This document shows positions 24,401 to 35,256 of a stretch of DNA of 64,000 bases, piece after piece (the stretch's first letter is position 1; each line of letters begins with the position of its first letter). The translations under genes and the position numbers were made by a program. The notes beneath the pieces were generated by a model. That model saw nothing but the letters and a program-made list of their open reading frames with translations. It ran no database searches and was not told where the DNA came from. This stretch comes from Polychytrium aggregatum (Eukaryota > Chytridiomycota > Chytridiomycetes > Polychytriales), in assembly GCF_025602895.1 (NCBI RefSeq), contig NW_026516233.1, forward strand, positions 434,001 through 498,000, in the 5' to 3' direction.

Positions 24401-27400
24401 TTGGACAATTCGACACTTTGGGAACAATATGACCTCCTGATTGGCCTTCCTATACGGCACTTTGATCTCCAAGTTGAACGTATATGTATCATTATTGATT
24501 CCCTGGACGAATGCCCCCCATCGATTCAACAACAGCTCCTCTATTTGATCAAGTCGATCGCATCCGAAGATGACCAAGGCGATGAAGAGTCCTCGCAGGA
24601 CAATACAAGGAAACTGAATGGAGAGAAGAGCACTCAAACGGCCGGAGATCAGTCGGAAGCCAACAAAGCACAGCCAAGCCCCAACAACGAACAGCCAAGT
24701 CTCAAGAATCAATCCACTCCGGCTAAAGAGGATGGAGGCGACAGTGGCGACATCCAGTCCTCAAAGGATACATCTGCCTCAAATCGCACACGGGTCGTGG
24801 TTGTCACAACAACACGCGAAGAGGGATTGATTTACGGAGAATTGAAATCGATTATGCCACTGCAGATGGTGCCGCTTGATTTCAGGAATGAAAATCCGAC
24901 AGGCCTATTGATAGCAAGTGAAAGCGGTGATCAAAAGACGAACCTCCCTTCCCCATTCAAATCCCAAGAAATTCACGATTCCAATCAAAGTGACTTGATC
25001 GCGTACACCAAATATTTGGCTGCCCAGATGGGACTCGATATCGCTTCTGACATTGCCGAGGACCTGGCATCCATGTCAAATGGATTGCTGTTGTGGGTCA
25101 AGCTGGCGATGGCAAAGCTACGCGAGGACATCATTGGCTCGGGGTCGAAGTCCGTATCCGCCGTGGACATCAAAGGCATTCCCCTTCAATTGAGTGATGT
25201 CTATAAGCATCTTCTGGACAGGTCGGTAGCAAGGTTGAAGGATACGACAAAGGTCGACTTTGAGAACACGATAACCACTATATTGATCGCGTACGAGCCA
25301 CTCAGTACACGCGATCTGTTTTACTTGTTTTTCTATGAAATTGGCATCGAAGCCGATGACGGATCGGCTCAATCCTCGAATCATGAGAGCGACTCGACTG
25401 GAAGCGATGCTTCCAAGGTCGACCTTCTTGCATCTCCAGCTAGAGCAAACCAAAAGACTCTCATGAGACTCCAGGTATTCCTTCAAGATCTCAAATGTGC
25501 CATCTCCCGCCGAGGTCCGTTCCAGGAGGTGACCGAAGAGCCTATAACCGACGATGATTTGGAGGAAGTTTTCCGATGGCTTGACGAAACAGCCGACTCT
25601 GGAGCGAGTGGTACGCTCCACGACAAGGGTTGGAGGAGCGACAAGGGACAAGAACGACTGAAGGAATATGTCAAGGCGCAAGAACTATCACGCTCTGATA
25701 TCCGTTACTACTCGAACGAGCGACTTCGCAAGATCGATGACAGGACTGACTACCTCCTGGAGAGAAGCATGATCAGCTCTGTCTTTATAAACGATCCTCA
25801 GGGAGGCTCTTCAACCCAGGGTCGTCAGGACACGGATTTGGAGGAAAACCTCTCGAGGGCCTTTGTCCGCAGCCATAAATCGATATATGATTCAATGGAA
25901 TCAATGTCCGTATCATCTTCCCTGTATTCAAAGAAGCAAACGAGACCCAAGACATCGCATCCAAAGGATTCGACAACATACAGAAATCAAAGCGATGAAA
26001 TATCGTACGATATCGTCCTCCGGCACGCCCAAATGACCCTCATATGTTTGGAGATCATGAGCAGAGATCCTCCAGCGATGTATCAAATCTCCAGGTCATC
26101 AAACCAAGGTGAAGCGTCAGTTGACCATGCGGCAAAGCACCGCTCATCCCACTCTATGGAGCATGTTCAAGAGCGAGTCATCAGTGAAGCAAGCTCATAT
26201 CAAAGCCCCCTTGGTCACCGACATCAATATTCCACATCTGCATTCGATCAGGAACTCGATACGTCCAGCTCCGAAGGCACACAAGCTGATTCGAAGTCGA
26301 AAGCGACTTTTTCGTCCCAAATGGATATCAAATCCGAACAGCGACATGTGCAATACGCGTACAAATATTGGCTGCGCCATTACTGCCAATGGTTAGGGTA
26401 TCAGAATCGCCAAAGGGCAGTAATCTCCGGAGAAAAATCACTCAAACAGTCCAAGCAACAGCGACTACTAAAGATACTCGATGAGAAAATAGATCGGATG
26501 TTTAGCTCAACGGAAACGACCTTGAAATGGATTCGAGCCAACATGGGGCTGAACAATATGGAAAACATAATTCACGATATCGACATTGCAGCCACGATGC
26601 CGGCTTCCTTACAATCTCGCCAAGTAAGGGAAAATCTCGCCAAAATACGCCGCTCGTTGTTGATCTTTGGCTATCCTCTCATATCGAAGGACAGGAAGGA
26701 TGAAACCAATGGCAAATTGAATCAAGACCAGATCAGTCTCATCGCAGATTGTTCATCGTTCCAAATTGAACTGGACCCGGAATTCACGATCGACGATATG
26801 GATACTTCGCAAGATAGAATATTCGGTGACATATGGGTCGACGGAGGGGGCAACTCAATGTCAGTGAAGTATGTACAGCACAAGGATATTGCCAAGGAGG
26901 ATACAGCTGGGGGCACAAAGGATGATGAGTTTGAATCTGCAATGGAAGAAGCTTATCAAGAAGTCACACAACTAGAGCCAAGTTCCAGTGGTATTGCACA
27001 AACACTTTACATATGTAAATGTGAGTTGAAAGAGTTTACATGCAACTCGGATGTTACTTTGGTGAAATCGAATCCACGGTCGCCCCAAAGCTCGAATCCA
27101 GGCGATCATCGAGATCGAGGCACCGAGCTCAGGGTTGCGGTGGTCGATGGAATCAGAACATCCCAGTCCATCGAATCCATCCGATTTTCCGCATCCGGTG
27201 AAAGCATCATCGTATTTCGCAACTACGACATCGTCATGATCAGGAACTTGCCAAATCCGGCTTCTATCCACGATCATTCCTCGAACCCAACTGAGACGAA
27301 ATACTATGAAAGAATGAAAGCTTCGGTATTTGCCTTATCAAATAAGGGAAAGCATTTTGCGTATGCCGACAAGTCCAACTTGGCGATAATGAAATTCAAA

Positions 27401-29854
27401 TCGGCATCCGACTTCCCGAAATACTTCCGAAATGAAAGTTCAGATAAAAATGGGGGGAAATCCAAAGCCTCGAAAGGCTCGAGTATAAGTCAAACCAACG
27501 GGGCCGTCTCAAATATGGACACCACTACCACCACCACCACCACCACCGCCACCACCACCACCACCGACAGCACGAACAATAACAACAGCAACAATGATAT
27601 TGATCACGACGCAATGGACCTCGAGTGCTCGGCGATTGTTGCGATGGAGTTTTCACCGGATGACGTTTTGTTGGCAACTGGCTCAAGAAACGCAGATAGC
27701 GGAAATGCCATTATCACAATATGGGATGTCGGGCTGAAGGTCCCGCTTATGGAACTAGTCGGTCATGTCTCGACCATATCAGTTATTTACTGGGCAACCA
27801 ACTTGAATGAAGATAATCCGGAAGTAAAGGAAGATGGTAACTTAGATAGCGAGTCATCGAAGCTCTACACTAGGAGGAAAATATTGGCATCTGGATCAAA
27901 TGATGGTACAATCATTGTATGGGATATACGAAACGGGAAAGTAATCAAGAAGATAAATGCAGGAAACACTCCAATTGTGTCAATAATGATGCCTAACGAA
28001 TTCCAGGTCATCTCTGTTGCATCCGACCACACAATCAAGATATGGAGTGTCGACTCAGCCCGTTCAATGGTTGCTGGCTTGGTGGATATCCCAATGACAG
28101 ACAGTATGGATCTCAGGCTGATTGGAGAAAATCAACTTCTTCGAGTTATGCCCGATGGTGCAGAGATATGGCGCCACGATCCATGGACTCAAGAGCAAGG
28201 TATCAAGTCCGAGTTGAACAAGCTACCAATCAGAATCGGGCCGAGCGATAATCCTCAATGCAATATTACAGAGGAATTCGACGGATGGAATGTGAGGATT
28301 CTATCATCGAAGACTGATGATCCAAAAGCGAGAAGCTATGTCCTAAAATTGGTGAGTTCTAGTGATATTATGGCATATTTTGATATAAAATTCAATCAAC
28401 TGACATTCGGGCGTCTACATTAGAGCTGGCTCGATACTTCATCAAACTCAAGCGATTCCCCAACAGTGCCACCCAATCCTCTGACATTACTGGACAAGTT
28501 TAAGAAGTGGGAAGAATACAAACCCAAAGCCAATAATCCAGGAGTGACTGAGACACCAGGTTCTGACAAAAACGATCAGCAACCCAATACAAATGAAGAA
28601 GAAGCAGGTTCAAAAAAAGTGGAACAGTTAACAGCTAAACCAAAATCATCCTTAGAACTATGGAAGCAAGGAAAACTCCAGATCTCCGCCAAGTTTAAAG
28701 AAGATGAGAATCAGAAAGCAGATACGACAAGAATGGCCTTTGATATTGAACCTCAAAGAATCTCCAACCTTGTAAAGGCGGCAGATTTAACAACGGCGAT
28801 CGCTGTGGACATCTCAACCGGTGTTCCTGACCTTGTACTTGCGGGAACTAAAGATGGCCAGGTGATCTATTCAACGAAAGACAATCCTAAAAACCCCAAA
28901 TCGATCAAAGTTCATGATGGAATCATCAACTATATTGCCATCTCCTTTGACGGGAATCTTGTGGCAACTTGTGCCGGTGCTCAAGTTCGCTCTCGTGACA
29001 AATCGATCAAGATTCTGATCCGATTAGAAATCCAGACGGGAAAATATAGCGCCATCCTCAAGTGGGAATTCGACTATCCAGCAAGAGTTGTGGAATTCAC
29101 ACCAGATAATGAGCATCTTGCGATCGGCACAAGTGACGGTGTTGTGCGTCTGTGCAATATCAAAACGGGTGAAGTAACAACATTCACTGCACACAGCGGA
29201 GCGGTTACCGCCCTAAGTATCTCTCAAGATGGCGGTATTCTCGCATCGGGCTCCTTGGACAAGACAATCCGATTATGGAGCTTGGATCAAACCCGCAACC
29301 ACCTAACCTTGAAGGGACACAAGAAAGGAATCTCCTCATTGGCCTTCGTCCAAGTGAATAGCAAGGAACTACTGGTTTCGAGATCTAAGGACGGTAACTA
29401 CAAATATTGGGATCCAATAACCGGGCTCAATGTGGAGTCACCAAAAGACTTGAAGGAAAGTGAAGAAAAGTGCATCTTGGTGTCGCGAGGGCAAATCCAG
29501 ATGAATTCCACTATAGTAAACGTCGAGTGTGATATCAAAATACCAGGAAGTGAGCCCGAAGCCTTGGTTGTCAAACTATCGGATATACAAACGTCAAGTG
29601 AAGAAGCTGGATGGGTCATCAAACGCGACGACAACGTGGAAACAAAGCTTGCCTGGATACCATATGTCTACCGAGGTCACAAGACCGAGTATGACGATAA
29701 ATATCTTTACATCTATGGTCTCGGTGAGAGAGTCACGACCATCGATTTGGGATCGGATCAAGTTCAATTTTATCCAACAGGAATGATAAAGGACGAAGAA
29801 TGCTCAACACACACTCTCTCCACACGTGATGATCCTGGCGATTCCACCGAATGA
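21443..29854 (+). CDS. Giant NACHT-type STAND NTPase with EF-hand and two WD40 regions
   Basis: Predicted signal-transducing STAND ATPase, possibly an NLR-like sensor. Join 21443-21940, 22034-22267, 22350-22713, 22786-23306, 23387-28351, 28424-29854; phases close to 2,670 aa. Residues 1-360 are unrecognised. Residues 366-600 are helical and reminiscent of HeLo/MLKL-type N-terminal bundles (inference). A perfect EF-hand loop, DESADGLISISE, lies at 631-642. Walker A AKPGYGKS is at 737-744, Walker B CIIIDSLDEC near 905-915, and a sensor-like RVVVVTTTREE near 1007, with a Gln/Asn/Ser-rich insert between the last two. WD40-like repeats occupy about 1950-2145 (IVWDIRNGKVI, IKIWSVDSA) and 2350-2530 (SLDKTIRLWSLDQ). 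The last exon could be taken for a separate gene, but a 72-nt GT..AG intron joins it in phase 0. The GTCAGT donor at 22268 is weak. Codons are far richer in A/T than in the flanking genes. Confidence 0.85.
27521..27565 (+). repeat. (ACC)n trinucleotide repeat coding poly-Thr
   Basis: In-frame ACC run with one GCC interruption in the linker before the first WD40 region of the STAND protein, followed by an Asn-rich stretch. Length variation would not break the frame. Confidence 0.9.
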
Positions 29855-30190
29855 TTGTTCTCGTGTTCTGATGATCATGTCAAAGTGAAATACAATTTAT
29901 TCGATAGGAGATATCACAGCTTTGGGTCCACCAGGTCGGTGTGACAAGGAAAGGGTATCAAGGGGAACATACAAGTCGTATATTTGCAGATGCAGTCAAT
30001 GCATCCCAACACACGAGCACAGCAGCATTCAGTAGCAAGTACACATTAGCGACAACGGCATAGAAGGTTGGTTCGAAGTGGGAGTCGGGGTGGCGAGAAC
30101 TTGGTGGTCATGGCGTCGAAGCATCATTGTCCGTCAAAGGGCGCAGTCCTCGGGCAGCCACTGGACTGACGGCCAGATGGATGAGGTTTC
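29855..30190. other. Convergent intergenic region STAND gene / C1A protease
   Basis: Holds the 3' ends of two convergent genes. No coding signal was seen. Confidence 0.5.
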
Positions 30191-31475
30191 TCAGTTGCCG
30201 CCAGAGGTGGTGAAGCCATAGGTCTGGTCGGTCGAGCCAATGCCGCACTGGCCGTATGCGATCCAGAAGAAGCCGTCAGTGCCCCAGGTGGTGGTCCAGG
30301 AGTTCTTGCAGAGCCAGGCCTGGTTGCCCTCGTCCCAGCCGACGATCGAGACAGCGTGGCCGCCCTCCTGCTGGTCGGACTGCTGTGTGTAGATCTGGTT
30401 GTTGGAGCAGCAGTTCATAAAGTCTTGGTCTGTTGGGAGCAAGGGAGAGTGTGGTGAGTCGGTGCCATGTCCACCCAGATGCACTGTTGCATGTGCAGGT
30501 ACTTACAGACAGTGAAGGCAGTCACCACGGCGCCGTAGGTCATGATGTGCTGTTTGATCTCGTCGACGCTGCCGAACGAGGCCACCGAGAGCCCGCTGGT
30601 GCGCTGGCAGCTGCTGTCGTCGCACTGCTGATCCTGACCGTCGCCGGCGGTGTAAGGGAAGCAGTCGGCCGAAACGACGCCGTTCTGGGCAATGTCGTTG
30701 GCCGCCTGGCCGGTCTGCCAGCCAGTGCTGCAGGAGGCGCCGTCACCCGAGCCAAGACAGAAGAAGAGATCGGCGGTCGAGACCTCGATGCTGTTGCCGG
30801 TCTGGCTGAGGAAGGTGCTCTCGACGGTGGCAGCCGAGGAGAAGGCAACGCAGCTGCCGCACTGGCCCTGGTCCTTGATGGACGAGACCCAGTTCTTGTT
30901 GCGGGAATCCCACGAGTCGGGGAGCATGGCGGCTCGGACGGCAGCGGTGTGGATATCAGAGGCGTTGCTGCCCTGGGTGGGGAAGACCACAGACGCCGGT
31001 CAGTGCAACGGCAGAGCGATGCAGAGCGGGCCGGTATCGATGTGGAGTGTGCCAAGCATCGATCGACCATCCACCAGGCATCAGCTGAACACTCGCCAGG
31101 CATCGCAGCAGCAACAGCAGCCACTTGCGGCATTGCATCGGACAGACCACCACTTACAAAGACCGTGGTGGCAAGCGACTCGATGTTGTCATCGGTCATG
31201 GTGAAGCTGGCCATGTTCTTCTTGTTGGACTTTGTGTGGGTCTTGACCTTCTTGACGAGCTTCTTGAAGGCGGGGTCCTTGCGCTGGGTGGCATGGGCCT
31301 GGACCAGAGCCTTGGCATCCTTGGACATGCTGGCCGTGTTCTCGGCAGAGCCGATGACCTTGTCGAGCGACTTGCGGTACTTGTCCCACTTGCCGCCCCG
31401 AGGGACAGTGGCAGCCTCGATGGCTCCGGAGAGGGCGAGGAGGGTGGTGAGAGCAAAGCCGAGGTTGACGAGCAT
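30191..31475 (-). CDS. Secreted papain-like (C1A) cysteine protease
   Basis: Thiol endopeptidase of the papain/cathepsin fold, predicted to be secreted or vacuolar. Exons 31158-31475, 30507-30972 and 30191-30429 close in phase to 340 aa. Residues 1-21 form a signal peptide ([17 protein letters not shown] core). A Lys-rich propeptide (about 22-115) lacks an obvious I29 ERFNIN motif. The mature part starts near [19 protein letters not shown]. Catalytic features are present: [13 protein letters not shown] (oxyanion Gln and active Cys; the usual Trp after Cys is Val), [11 protein letters not shown] (His) and [17 protein letters not shown] (Asn). The CCSNNQ wording fits the S2-pocket loop of lysosomal-type enzymes. 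ATG at 31475 is chosen because it opens directly on the signal peptide. The upstream TTG-initiated extension is not credible. Confidence 0.92.
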
Positions 31476-33956
31476 GGTGGAGACTGGGAGCGAGGCCAAA
31501 GACAGAGAGGCGAGAGGCTGGTCTTGCGATGGAGGCTGGTGTGCCGGTGGTGGTGATGGTCCAGGACAGGCGGGAGCGGTGTCCTTTTATCCCCCAGCGC
31601 ACATCGGCGCATCGCCAGAGGGCCTGGGAAAGACCATGAGGCATGGGGGCGCGGATCGAGAAGGCCCGGTCGATGGTAGGATGCGGCTGGAGTGTGATTC
31701 TCGAGCACGGTGGTTGTGGAATCATCGGGCAGGTCATGCAGCAGCAGGTGGCTCGTGAGAATCGGAAGGAAACAGCGAGCCGACGACCGCCGTGACAATG
31801 CCCATGATCCTGCACTTGGATGGGATGCAAAGAAGACGGTGCCTCCGGGACCCAGATGGAGCCGCCACAATGTCCATTCCGCTGGGTGGCTGGGTCTGGT
31901 GATCTGCCTTTCGTTTTCCTTGCTGGTCGAGCCTCGCCGGCAGGATGGCCGGCTGCTGAAGCAATTGGGAGACAGCTGCAGAGGCAATTGAAATGCATCA
32001 GCACTGGTATGCGCTGCCCGATACAGCAGCATCGGCCGTGTGAGATTCGCCTGGGTCGTCTGCATGAACATGCACTTCGTGGCCAACTGAGAAAGGGCTC
32101 GGGGACGGACCGCCTCGGCCCCAGTCTCCATCTGCTGCGGATGGCTGGTCAGCAGCATTGGCACTTTCCGGCGGAGCTGTGGGCTGACTGTGTCGAAGCA
32201 ACCGTGGGGCTGGCATGCAGTTGATGGGAAAGACCAAGGGCCATGGAAACGGGCCGCATGACGACGGGGCCACCGAGCGAGAAAGACACTGGCGCATGAC
32301 CTCGAGCCGATCCAGAGGAAAGCGGCAGGCGAGCCACCGAAAAAGCAAGGCGCATTCGGCTGACATGGCGGAAAGTCGCCAGGACAAGCGGCATCCGGGA
32401 TCCTGTCGATTCGGCATCTGGCCCCATGGGAGTCTGTGTCCCGAGATCATGCATCGCAGCGGCTGGGCATGTTGATGCCGGTGTCGAGCCCCGTCGGCGC
32501 CCCGCACTGGTTCCCATCGTGGAACCAGCCCATCCTCGGATGCCATCGACCTCAGGTGATCAATCTGCCCGTCTGGCGGCTTGCCTGCGGCCTGCCGATG
32601 GATGCTGTCGTTTAGCGAGATGTGGTGCTCGGGCAAGACCTCCTTTGCTGACTCGCTTAGAAGGAAATGGGGCTGGTGCCCAGCTGCATATTGCGTGGGC
32701 CGCAGTGACAGCCGTGACTTGTGCAGAGGGCAGTCATGAGGCAGAGGGCAGTGGGTTGATGGTTGGTCTGTCTCATCTGCCGTCGCATCCGAGGTATCGG
32801 AGCCATTGCATCGGCACCGTGAGTATCGACGAGTCACTTGCTGGCATCGCCCTCGCAAGATCGCTGGTCCGGATTGCACGATGGGCGAATTGTCGACTCG
32901 GTGAGCAATGTGGATGGGCAGTGTGAATGGGCAGTGTGGATGGACAATGCCGAGATAGGCGATGGAATGCGCTGGCTTGGAAGTGCAGAGATGCAACAAT
33001 GGAGGAATCAGCGAGCGTGGCTCATGGCGAGAGACTTTGGTGATCATCAGTTGAGCCTCGATCGTGATGTGCCAGAGGACGACTCTGCTTTGGATTATCT
33101 GATGTTCCCAAGACGGAGACTATCCAAACAACCACAGCTATTGGTTCATAAGAATGGAGCCCAGCCAGTGACTCTAGCCGCGATGTGATGTTCTGTCCTC
33201 AGCATTGAATGAATCGCCAGGTCTCTTAATCTACTCACGATCCTACAGAGTTTGGAGGACGCCACGTAGTGCGGATATGCGTGAGTCAGGCAGACGGCAT
33301 GGCTCGACTGATGCATTTCTGATCTGGATGCATTGGAGTACTGACTCGCTTGGGGATAGAATGTGCACTCAGGTTTGGTTTCAGCTGATGATGGCAATGG
33401 CCATTGGCGACAGCGAGGATGATATTGGAGTGAGAAGATGTATTCACAGACAATCTGGTGGGAAGACACCACCATGAGTTGCTGGACCAGCGAGCCACGA
33501 CTGATGAGACAAAGACCGTCGAGACAAACGACAGGGATCAGACTGGCGTGAAGGAGTGAATGGAATATAACACGAGTGGATAGGATATGGCTTGGAGTGT
33601 GACAACAATCAGACGATGCGAGTGGCAACGGGGACCAGGACAGGGTTGTTCAATCGATTGATGCCTGACAATCTTGGAACATCATGGAATGCCATTCGCC
33701 GTGGCTGTGGATAGTGTCTGTGCAGTGGTGTCGGTGTGGAGAGCCTGGATGAAGTGCAGTGAGATGGATCAAGGCTATGGCAGATGGGAGACACTGGCGT
33801 GAGCGAGTGGATGATGATCGATGAGAGACGGAGGAACGAAGGATTAGGCAGACAACAAGAGTAGGAATGTGAATACAGCAGTGGAGTGAGTGTGGCAATC
33901 AAAATGGATGGGAACATGGATGGAATGGAGTGAAAACAGAGAAGGGAAGCAAAAAA
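31476..33956. other. 2.5-kb region without supported genes
   Basis: Long minus-strand frames occur (for example 31998-33047) but have Cys/His/Pro/Arg-rich, domain-free translations and no plausible splice pattern. A short direct repeat of an AATGGGCAGTGTG-like unit lies near 32912-32950. The left end is the promoter and 5' UTR of the C1A protease; the right end abuts two tRNA genes. Confidence 0.4.
31583..31592 (-). promoter_or_regulatory. TATA-like element upstream of the C1A protease
   Basis: Minus-strand GGATAAAAGG lies about 110 nt upstream of the ATG at 31475. Position and sequence suit a TATA box with a 75-80 nt 5' UTR; this is inference. Confidence 0.4.
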
Positions 33957-34030
33957 TGCTCCGCACAGGGATCGAACCTGTGACCTTGGCGTTATTAGCA
34001 CCACGCTCTAACCAACTGAGCTAGCGGAGC
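33957..34030 (-). tRNA. tRNA-Ile (anticodon AAU)
   Basis: The minus strand folds as a full cloverleaf: acceptor GCTCCGC/GCGGAGC, D arm TAGCTCAGTTGGTTAGAGC, anticodon loop with AAT (read AAU; A34 expected to become inosine), T arm with GGTTCGATCC. Discriminator A is at 33957. No intron. Confidence 0.96.
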
Positions 34031-34037
34031 GAGAGAA

Positions 34038-34111
34038 TGGTTTCGTCCGGGATCGAACCGGAGACCTTGAGTGTGTTAGACTCACGTGATAACCAACTAC
34101 ACCACGAAACC
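34038..34111 (-). tRNA. tRNA-Val (anticodon AAC)
   Basis: The minus strand folds with acceptor GGTTTCG/CGAAACC, anticodon stem TGAGT/ACTCA, loop CTAACAC with anticodon AAC, and T arm GGTTCGATCC. Discriminator A is at 34038. It lies 7 bp from the tRNA-Ile gene on the same strand, suggesting possible co-transcription by RNA polymerase III. Confidence 0.95.
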
Positions 34112-34140
34112 CCGTGACTTTTGATTACACCGTCTCACTC

Positions 34141-34147
34141 TATAAAA
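34141..34147 (+). promoter_or_regulatory. TATAAAA element, shared position between tRNA-Val and small ORF
   Basis: TATAAAA lies 30 nt upstream of the 5' end of tRNA-Val (minus strand), the usual TFIIIB position, and also 27 nt upstream of the ATG of the plus-strand ORF at 34174. Which one it serves is undecided. Confidence 0.35.
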
Positions 34148-34173
34148 CGATACACCTCTGTTTCGATCATCGA

Positions 34174-34689
34174 ATGTTCCATCAACGGGCTCGACCACAG
34201 AGTGACCCAGGATTCCATGCATCCCACGCTCCCACACACGCCGCGGGACTGACCGCACGGATGCCAGTGATATCAGTCGCTCAAGCCCGAAGAATGTTCC
34301 TCTGGCGGGTCGGAGGTTTCCCTCCCAAACCTGACGGAGCGTGCAGAAAGCCCGGACCCAATGGTCCCAAAATTCCCGTGAACAGGAAACATGCGTCGGA
34401 ATGTGTCCGAGCCAAGAACCGTCTCGAGCAGTATGTACATCCTGCGAGGATCCCCGAAGGCATCACGTACATCGACCTTGCAATCGACGCACTCCCCAAA
34501 CTGGCTCGAGTGCCTGCAAGACCAGCCACCATCGACCAGGAAAAGCTGAGCAAATGGCGAGCCAAACGCGAACGAATCCTCAACAACAGACCAGCGATCT
34601 GGCTGGATGTCGTGGCGGTGTTGGATGACAACGCAACTGAATGTCTGTCGTGGACGCCAATCCCTCGGATACGCCACGAACGACAGTAG
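34174..34689 (+). CDS. Hypothetical basic protein, 171 aa
   Basis: Single-exon frame from ATG 34174 to TAG 34689. Not recognised. The product is Arg/Lys/Pro-rich, with a Pro/Gly segment (GGFPPKPDGACRKPGPNGPK), a probable helix around ASECVRAKNRLEQYV, and a second basic helix (EKLSKWRAKRERILNN). No signal peptide, membrane segment or cysteine pattern is visible. It stands alone between the tRNA pair and a broken Sel1-repeat gene, in a decayed neighbourhood, so it may be a gene fragment. The frame also extends upstream to 34114 without an ATG. Confidence 0.35.
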   Translation: MFHQRARPQSDPGFHASHAPTHAAGLTARMPVISVAQARRMFLWRVGGFPPKPDGACRKPGPNGPKIPVNRKHASECVRAKNRLEQYVHPARIPEGITYIDLAIDALPKLARVPARPATIDQEKLSKWRAKRERILNNRPAIWLDVVAVLDDNATECLSWTPIPRIRHERQ

Positions 34690-35256
34690 GAGCCTGAGGA
34701 AGTAATGCCACAGGCATACATCAGCACAAGTCTGGACATGGAAGTCGGAGCTGCAGATTCCAAACTGTCACTGGATGGATGAGTTCGGCAAAACTTGACA
34801 TCGCCGCAGTGACGATTGTAAAATGTCCTGGTTGGCAAAGCCCACACCCAGTGCCAGAGCCCGTTGGAGACGCCTGGAGTCAGAAATGGAAGCTCTTGGA
34901 GGAGTGGAGAGCTGGTGGTTTTCTGCCTGCTTTCTCTGGTACCATGTGGCGAGGGATGCTCTGGATTGTTCTCGTTCTTTCCAACAGTTGCAGTTCCAGA
35001 ACGAGGATCGAGTGTGGTGGTCGAGTTGCTGTTGTCGAGTCATTCTATATTGCTTTCAGTCGATCAACATCAGTGATGGATATGGGACAGCACTGCTTTG
35101 TTTAGTCGATGTAATAGATGTATTTACTGTCGAATATACTGTGGGACACTGGTGGCTGGGACGGATGATGGCAGTGCGGTTTGCTTGGCTGTTCTGCTTC
35201 AATGTTCAGAGTTGCAGCTTGGTTGTTTGGGAGTGGGGCTCGGAGGAACTCGGGGA
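34690..35256. other. Region 3' of the Sel1-repeat pseudogene
   Basis: The Sel1 frame ends at a good donor (GGTAAGTGG on the minus strand, about 35270), so a terminal exon could lie here, but none with Sel1 character was identified. Otherwise nothing supported. Confidence 0.3.

Noticed and set aside
28466-29854. Independent WD40 gene starting near 28466
   Set aside because: The apparent start is GTG, not ATG, and a 72-nt intron joins it in phase to the STAND gene.
30433-31758. 441-codon plus-strand frame opposite the C1A protease
   Set aside because: Antisense shadow; the minus strand has signal peptide, catalytic Cys/His/Asn and phase-consistent introns.
31998-33047. 349-codon minus-strand frame upstream of the C1A protease
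   Set aside because: Cys/His/Pro/Arg-rich with no domain, no consistent start, and overlapping equally long frames in other phases.
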